Source of the DNA: Pogostemon cablin
Taxonomy: Eukaryota; Streptophyta; Magnoliopsida; Lamiales; Lamiaceae
Length of the DNA stretch: 64,000 bases
Assembly: GCA_023678885.1 (NCBI GenBank)
Contig: CM043006.1
Span: forward strand, 9,513,948-9,577,947
Direction: 5' to 3'
A program made the translations under genes and the position numbers. Of this stretch, positions 57,609-64,000 are shown in pieces. How positions within the stretch are numbered: the stretch's first letter is position 1; each line of letters starts with the position of its first letter. The notes under the pieces are model-generated. The model had not been told where the DNA came from. It saw only the letters and a list, made by a program, of their open reading frames with translations, and did no database searches.

Positions 57609-58263
57609 GATTGTTCTTCGATCAATCATGGACTAAAATCGCTTTGATAGTTCTAGAATTTATGAATGTTTTATGAGTTAATTGAGCTTCCGTGTGTATA
57701 TTCCGTACAACACTACTTGTAGATTAATAAGTAGGATAAAGAGAATAACTTCATAGTACCTATAAAGGTAGATCATATCGAGTTAGAGTACCTAGTACAC
57801 GGGAAATAATTGATACTGATAGTACCTAGAAAAGGGGGTGAATTGTATCTCTTGCTCTAAGGATATTCACACGTGGTACATGCTTATTTACTTGTGTTTA
57901 TAGAGTAGATTTGCATGGTTTAGTGATGCATCTATATTCCACAAGGCAGATTCGGACATTAATACACGGAAGGGAAGTTAATGGGTAAAACTGGATGGCC
58001 CGAAGAACTATCTAATTTCTTACTTATTCACCTTCGTTTAATCTCTACTGCTTGTTTACTTTATTTACTATTTAAATTAATTGTTTATTAGTTAGTTAAT
58101 TATTCCACCAATTTATTGCCAACCTATTCTTAATAAGTTAGATTATAATTAGATTAATAATAATAAATCCCTTGGGTTTAATAAATCACTTGGTCGCTTA
58201 TCTACGTTGCAATAACATCCTTAATACTTGGGGATTAATTGTGTGTTGAGAAAATGCTCATCA
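57609..58263 (+). repeat. 3' LTR of G2, right part
   Basis: Continuation after E4 (GATTGTTCTTCGATCAATC) to GCTCATCA, followed by ACTAC. The last 186 bp match the 5' LTR end. Confidence 0.85.
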
Positions 58264-59282
58264 ACTACCAAAACGGTTCTAGCCCATGATGTTATGAAGA
58301 ACAATCATGAGGGTTGGATAGATCTTATCCTTATGTTTGGAAATACAAGATAACTTAGGAAACGATAAAAATCCTAGACGTAGGCGTCGTCGCGTCCTTC
58401 TTCATCTTGAATCCTCCTCTTGGTTCTCCTCTTGATTCAGCAAACAAATTTTCAAAGTGATGGATGGATGGAGAAAAGGATGTGGATAATGATTGGGGGG
58501 TGATCCCAACTTATGCGGTGTAGGATGATTGTGTTGCGGTCTCCCTTGGTGTGATCTACATCCCATTTTATACTTGTAAGCTCTCCTTATGGACCTTGGA
58601 TGGACTTTTTTAAAAAATACAAAAATACATGCACTGGGGTGAAATCCCGCACAGATATAGATTCACATGTCCTAGCTCAACTCAAGTGGTTTTGGTCGAG
58701 CTGAAAGGCCTTGGTCGAGCTGTGGTCAAGCTGCACAGCGCAATCTCACTGTTTCACGCATAACTTCCACATCCGAACACCGATTTGAGTGATTCTTGCA
58801 CTCACGAAATCCTAGCTTTCTTAGATTTATATCCATTTAAAAAACTCTTAGAAACTACAATATTTGAAGGTATAAAAAGTCATGCAAAATGACATAATCT
58901 TGCTGAGTAGGAACAGCTTGCGCGACGTCACAATTTTGATCATAATTTCCTCAAATGGACTTTGATTGAGGTGTTTCTTAGGCCAAAATGACCCTCTTTT
59001 CTGTGACTTTCCAATCATGTATCACACTAGTTTTGAGCTCCACACAAACACAGAAAAAGTACACAAGTTGGATGTGTATTTTTAGCATTCTTGCACAAGT
59101 TACACATTTTCTCCAACTTTGCGCTTTTAATCTTTTTTCCACCTAAAACACAATAAAACACCTCAAACACACATTTTTTGAAATATATTGAATATAAGAC
59201 ATTTGTGCTAATATATAACAACAATTTCCATCAAAAAGTTATTTAATTGGACACTAAAACACGCTTATTTTCACTCTCATCA
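58264..59282 (-). mobile_element. Older minus-strand gypsy LTR that received G2 (right piece)
   Basis: Collinear with 2580-3604 (E3 LTR) and, as reverse complement, related to the G2 LTR near 50140-50170. On the minus strand it starts TGATGAGAGTGAAAATAAGC. GGTCGAGCTG motifs occur at 58690-58735. Confidence 0.7.
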
Positions 59283-59816
59283 CACGCGTGTGGCCACCAC
59301 CCCACTCCGTCGGTGAAAAAACACATTATCACAATTTCCCATGCTTTTGAAAATGACTGTTGATTCGTTTCAAAAAATCATGAGAAAACAGAAAGGGGCA
59401 ACCACCCTTGAGATTGTGACCTCTCTCTCCCTATCGCCTGGTTTCTTCAGTTTCTTAAGAATTCTCTCTCTCTCTCTCTTTCTCTCTCCTCATTTATAAT
59501 TGGAAGTGGGAATATGTTTTGGGGAATCAGTTAGGGCCAATGTTTTTGTTATTCAAGGCTATATTGGGGTAATTAATATTATCTTATTATATCTATTAGT
59601 AATTTTTTTATAATGTATCTTATAGCAATTATACATACTAAGTGTGTATTTGAAAGTAATTATTTCATAAAAGAATCATTTCATTTTCACATTTAATTAT
59701 CCTATTTACAACTTTTTTTAAATAGATAATAATTCACATATACGTTAATTAAGTATGTAAATGTAAAATTATATATAATAAAATATTATTAAAAAGTGTT
59801 AATTGCAAAAAAAATA
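59283..59816. other. Intergenic sequence with (CT)n microsatellite
   Basis: A CT-rich run lies at 59430-59495. No gene was recognised. Confidence 0.5.
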
Positions 59817-61820
59817 CTCCCTCAATTCCACGTATTTTTACCCACTTTTCATTTTGGGGTGTCCCACGTATTTTTACCCATTCCATTTGTGGTAAAAATA
59901 CACTACACATCTTATCTACTTTTAACACTTTATTCATCAATCCCAACAACTTTATTTACATTTTTACACTTTATACATAATTCCTAACAACTTTATTTAC
60001 TTTTTCCCTAAATATTACCAATTTATCCCTACTTTTTCTTTCATTATCATAATATATTAAAAGTGTCTTAGCCTTGGTTGACATTTTTTCCAGTTTTGTC
60101 CTAGCCTATTTTCACTTACTACATTTTTGCTCTTTATTTATTATTTTCTTAAAAATAATTTCTATCTTATTAATTGTTAGGATGACACTTGAGTTACCAT
60201 CATCATTAAAATTCATTAACCTAATTTATTATTAATATAAAATATACATGTGACGAATTTTTATTTTTTATATTAATTTTATTATTAATTATTATTAAAA
60301 ATAATGAAATTACATTCTTTTTTTTACTTTGTAAGGTTCACATAATTAAATGCAAATTCATAATTACTCATTATATGCTTATTTAACTCACAAACCTTTA
60401 ATGTACATACAACTCTTTAAATTCATGTTACAATACTATATTAAGTAATGTGATGACAAAACAATTTGAAAATGGAAGAACAATTAACATAGCTTTTCAA
60501 CTTTCCCTTTGGTTGTTTAAAAAATAAAAAATAAATAAAAAACTTCTGAAATGAGAGCTTCAACACGATGATTACTTATGTTCTTTTCTTGGGGATTCAT
60601 CGGTTGATAGTAAGTGTTATTCTCGCAACGAAGGTCTTACAAAGAGGAGTGGAAGATATTGAAAAGACTTTTGACATATTTTCGAAATTGCTCTTGCGAT
60701 ATGATTAGGTTACTAGCTTCAACATCCCTGCTATAGTATTCATTCTGATTTGATGTCAAAATCCATCAAATAATTCATTATGAGGGTTTGTGCCCATGAA
60801 GTAGTTCAAAAAAAATATGAATTTCTCTTTTTTTTTAAAAAAAAAAAAAGGAGGAGAAGAAAAAAATGGATTCATACATAAATGATTTTGGACACGCTCG
60901 AATTAAGACTACACTACAAGATGTTATTAGTATTATTCTTTTAATCATGCATTTTTATACTCTCGAACATATTAGTGGGTTTGTTTACATTATTTTGCAT
61001 AATTTTCAATTTTTTTCCATTGATGGTGATGATTCTTACTATTCTTTTGAATTTTTTCAAGCACGGGTTAAGTTATTTAATTCTTTTAAGTTTTCCCCTT
61101 ATATATTCTTTTTCTAGTGTTTTATCTATTTTCTTATAATTCTTTAAATCTTAACAAGTAATTATTTGATTTTGTATATTGTAGATTTCAACTTTGTAAA
61201 GTACACACGAAGTGGTGTTGAAATTGAAGTATGAGTGCTCACATCAATAAAAAATTTCACCCCAAGAATAAGTGATATCAATTTGAATAAGTGATATCAT
61301 GCAATTATTAGTATTTTATCTAGGTTAATGAAACATCATCCTAAAATTTTATTTACACTCATCAATCCCTGGTTCCTCATATATGTGCATGTTTATGATT
61401 AGCCTAGGAGTATGTAGCTTTTCATGCTATTCAGATTTTCAATTGATTTTCCTTTTTTCTTTTCCTATAGGTTGATATTTTCTTCTATCTGGTGTTTTTA
61501 TGTATGATGGATACATTCTATTATGTTAATTTTCCTAAATCATTTGGCATAATTAACCTTATAACTTTCTTACATGTTCATGTTTTTTTTTCATCATGTT
61601 TGAACACTAATTTTATCGGCAGTGGGCATCGTTTAATGCCATTATGATTACTATTTGCAAGATTTGCCAATATTAAAAAATGACAAAAAATAATTATAAT
61701 ATAATGTATGACGTGTATGCGACGTGCGTAGAACGTCTTAATAACTAGCTTATTAAAATAACAATACTTCTTAATTTACGTGCCCATACAAATGAGTAAA
61801 AATACCCAGGACGGAGGGAG
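59817..61820. mobile_element. Stowaway-like MITE, copy 7, interrupted
   Basis: Left end CTCCCTCAATTCCACGTATTTTTACCC and right end GGACGGAGGGAG with TA at 59815-59816 and 61821-61822. The body is split by a 1.7-kb Helitron-like insertion, leaving about 300 bp of the miniature element itself. Confidence 0.75.
60047..61748 (+). mobile_element. Candidate non-autonomous Helitron inside a Stowaway
   Basis: Begins TCATAATATATTAAAAGTGTC after an A and ends with a hairpin (GACGT/ACGTC around GCGTAGA) followed by TTAATAACTAG. A TC start and a hairpin plus CTAG end are Helitron hallmarks. The base after CTAG is C, not the expected T. No Rep/helicase coding sequence is seen; the open frame at 60866-61117 has no recognisable domain. 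Confidence 0.55.
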
Positions 61821-62241
61821 TAATACTTAAAGGTAGAGTTTTTTTTCTTTTTTTGTAATTTCTTAAAAGTTGAGATTAATTTGCAATATGAGTAAAGTTT
61901 GTGGTTTTTTTTGCAATTTATTCTTAAAAATATAATTTTTATTTTCCCGGTTGAATCGACGGTTCAATTGGTCCGACCACTAATTGTGGGGCCACCGGTT
62001 CGATTTCCGGTCCAGTTATAAAAATACTGATTTCAAACATACATATTCGATTCTCCAAGAGAAATATGAGTTTTCTTCATGTTCCTCTACAGAATTTATT
62101 CAAATCAATGAATGATTTATTTTATGATTAATGTATTTAAATTTAAATGAAATCTATATACAATAGGCTAAGTTTTCGTACAATATATTGTGAAGAATGT
62201 AACTACACAAAATAATTATATACTAAGTATAATATTTTTAT

Positions 62242-62978
62242 GGGTAATACACTTTTTTATCCATTAACTTTCTCTGATTTTAAAATTGGTTCATCGATTT
62301 CACACATTTTGAAATTGATCCATTAAGTTTACAAAATTCGACAAAATAGTCCTCTTACCTGCTGTAGCGGGTTGCTCACCCGATGGTAATGCTGACGTGG
62401 AATTTAATTAATTAATTTTTATTTTATTTTATTAGAATTTCAGCTGTATGGGAGAACAAATATGAGTTTGACCAGCTTGAGTTCGGCGAACTCATCTGAC
62501 ATAGAGAAGATTTTTCAGTTCTCGTGGAGAGTGGTGATGAAGTCGTTGGAGAAGATCTCGAAGTTTCCTGACGAGTTCATGAACAGGTCTGACATTAATA
62601 AATCGCAGATCGACGTTTATCACCGTCCCACAGACCTATGTCAGATCTGTTCATAAACTTATTGGAAAACTTTGAGATCTTTTCCAGCGAGTTCATCACC
62701 ACCATCAATGAGAAAGGAAAAATCTTCTTCGGGTCAGATGAGTTCGCCGAACTCAAGCTGGTCAAACTCATTATTTGTTCTCCCATATGGCTGAAATTAA
62801 AAAATAATAATAAATAAATTCCACGTCAACATTACCACCGGGTGAGCAACCAACTACAGCTGGTAAGATGACTATTTTGCCGAATTTTATAAACTTAATG
62901 GACCAATTTCAAAATGTGTTTAACCAATGGGCCAATTTCAAAATGGGAGAAAGTTAATGATAAAAAAATGTATTTACC
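62242..62978. mobile_element. Foldback-type element with arms of about 360 bp and 9-bp target duplication
   Basis: TATTTTTAT is at 62233-62241 and 62979-62987. The left half (62242-62600) is the inverted copy of the right half (62640-62978) with scattered differences, leaving a short centre. Ends GGGTAATACAC and, inverted, GGTAAATACA. A 9-bp duplication suggests a Mutator-like origin. Both arms contain a reading frame for a similar peptide (MSLTSLSSANSSD...), on opposite strands. Confidence 0.85.
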
Positions 62979-62987
62979 TATTTTTAT

Positions 62988-64000
62988 TTATATAATTTGT
63001 AATGCTTAAGATTATTATATTAAAATAACAACTTAATTATTTAACTTGCACAACTACAAATTTGAATAGTACCCCGCATCAATTTTCTAATCTCAAATTG
63101 GAATATATCTTAATTTCAAAATTATAACTCTCACCTAACATAACATATTTCTAAAAAGATCATGCAACCTTCAAAAGTTAATAAAATCAAACTCCATATT
63201 TACAGTGTCGGTGCTAACTAATGTCGAGGAATAACAAAAGAAATTCAAAACTAAATTAATAATAATAGTAATAATAATAATAATAAAGAATAACAATATA
63301 TTGTGAAAAATTAAATTAGCATGAACCAGAGTTTGTGTTAATAGATAGTTTTTAATTTTATTGTATTTTGCACTAACATTAAAAGAGTTGGGGCTCAAGC
63401 TGATTAATTTATTCAGAAGTTAGAACTTATAATATATGTACATACATTGGCTTTTACCCATGATAGATGTGACAGTATTATGTTTTATTTTTTTAAGAGT
63501 TAGAAGTTATAATGTGTGTAGATAGTCAGATCTTATCCTCCGTTAATTACTTGAATAATGTGGTTGTTTAGTAAGGAACGAGAATTATCCGTACTGATCT
63601 AACATACATAAAGTATTGCTCCAAGGTTCCCTCCAGGCGATTTGTGCCTTGTTTGGAGGTGAAAGGTGTGTTTTTTCTAGGAGCAAACTCCTTATAATGA
63701 GCGTGGCTGTCGTCATCCAAATCCATATCATAGGATCTTTCGACAGGTTACATCGCTTTTATTACAAGTACTGTAGATATTTAATGTTGTAGCTACATGA
63801 GGATATTTAAAGTGATCATTTAAAATTTTCCAATATTAGGATATCTTAGGGAATATCCTAGTAGCTCTTAGATTGTCAGAACAAGTGGACGTGTGGGACG
63901 AGCATGGAGAATGAGGAGAAGGAGAGATGGAGAGCCTCTCTTAGTCCGGCTTAGCTGGAGCAGAGCGCGTGGGGAGTCTTCTAACACACTGTGCTTCGTA
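62988..64000. other. AT-rich right end of the window
   Basis: An (AAT)n run lies near 63258-63287. The GC content rises after 63870, but no open frame or domain is recognisable before the window ends. Confidence 0.45.

Larger units (their letters stand above)
32914..58263 (+). mobile_element. G2: Athila-type Ty3/gypsy element with nested insertions, inactive
   Basis: Flanked by ACTAC at 32909-32913 and 58264-58268, it begins TGATGAGAG and ends GCTCATCA. Order: short 5' LTR, tRNA-Asp primer site, gag, array of GGTTCGACC motifs, protease, reverse transcriptase, RNase H, integrase, copia insertion (39831-45547), post-integrase ORF, long 3' region, polypurine tract, 3' LTR split by E4 (50170-57603). 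The element's own length without insertions is about 12.2 kb. Nearly every domain has nonsense codons consistent with C-to-T or G-to-A changes. Confidence 0.88.

Noticed and set aside
60866..61117. Open frame of 83 codons in the Helitron candidate
   Set aside because: No recognisable domain, AT-rich codons only and no splice or promoter support.

Overview
This is repeat-rich nuclear DNA from a flowering plant, most likely a dicot. The evidence is spliced genes with GT..AG introns, Ty3/gypsy elements of the Athila type primed by tRNA-Asp, a Ty1/copia element, and Stowaway-, hAT- and Mutator-like miniature elements. The species cannot be read from the sequence. Only two ordinary host genes are visible, facing each other: a seven-exon homocysteine S-methyltransferase gene (23784-27189, +; 346 codons) and a two-exon gene for a small charged protein of unknown role (29145-28242, -; 168 codons). 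Nested recent tandem duplications lie between them.

Left part (1-17 kb): a copia-like solo LTR candidate (676-2036) is followed by the 3' LTR and 3' end of a minus-strand gypsy element (2110-4993). That element is interrupted by a complete but dead Athila-type element, here called G1 (4999-16746; duplicated target ATACT). From 17 to 23.6 kb the DNA is AT-rich with Stowaway copies, a tandem-repeat block and RPA-like fragments suggestive of a Helitron, an element with long terminal inverted repeats, and a GC-rich hAT-like element ending about 100 bp upstream of the methyltransferase TATA box.

Middle (29.3-32.8 kb): a dense block of miniature elements (GAGACGG family, GTGCACC family, Stowaway) and a diverged tandem repeat.

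Right part (32.9-59.3 kb): a second Athila-type element, G2 (32914-58263; duplicated target ACTAC), sits inside an older LTR. It is itself split by a minus-strand copia element (39831-45547; CCTAG) and by a non-autonomous LTR element with a 222-bp interior, E4 (50170-57603; ACCAT). The 3' LTR of E4 carries a Mutator-like element (9-bp duplication), a further LTR-derived insert and a Stowaway. All coding regions of these elements are broken, mostly by C-to-T or G-to-A nonsense changes. The end of the window (59.3-64 kb) holds a Helitron candidate nested in a Stowaway and a foldback element with 9-bp target duplications.

The least expected signal is in the Athila-type elements. G1 carries four dispersed copies of a short palindrome (arms CTGACACTGAA and TTCAGTGTCAG) at its leader, gag-protease spacer, RNase H-integrase spacer and 3' region, read in different frames. 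G2 carries arrays of a different palindrome (TGGTTCGAGTCGAACCA and half-sites) in its LTRs, gag-protease spacer and post-integrase region. A stem-loop next to the polypurine tract also recurs between families and is duplicated inside elements.
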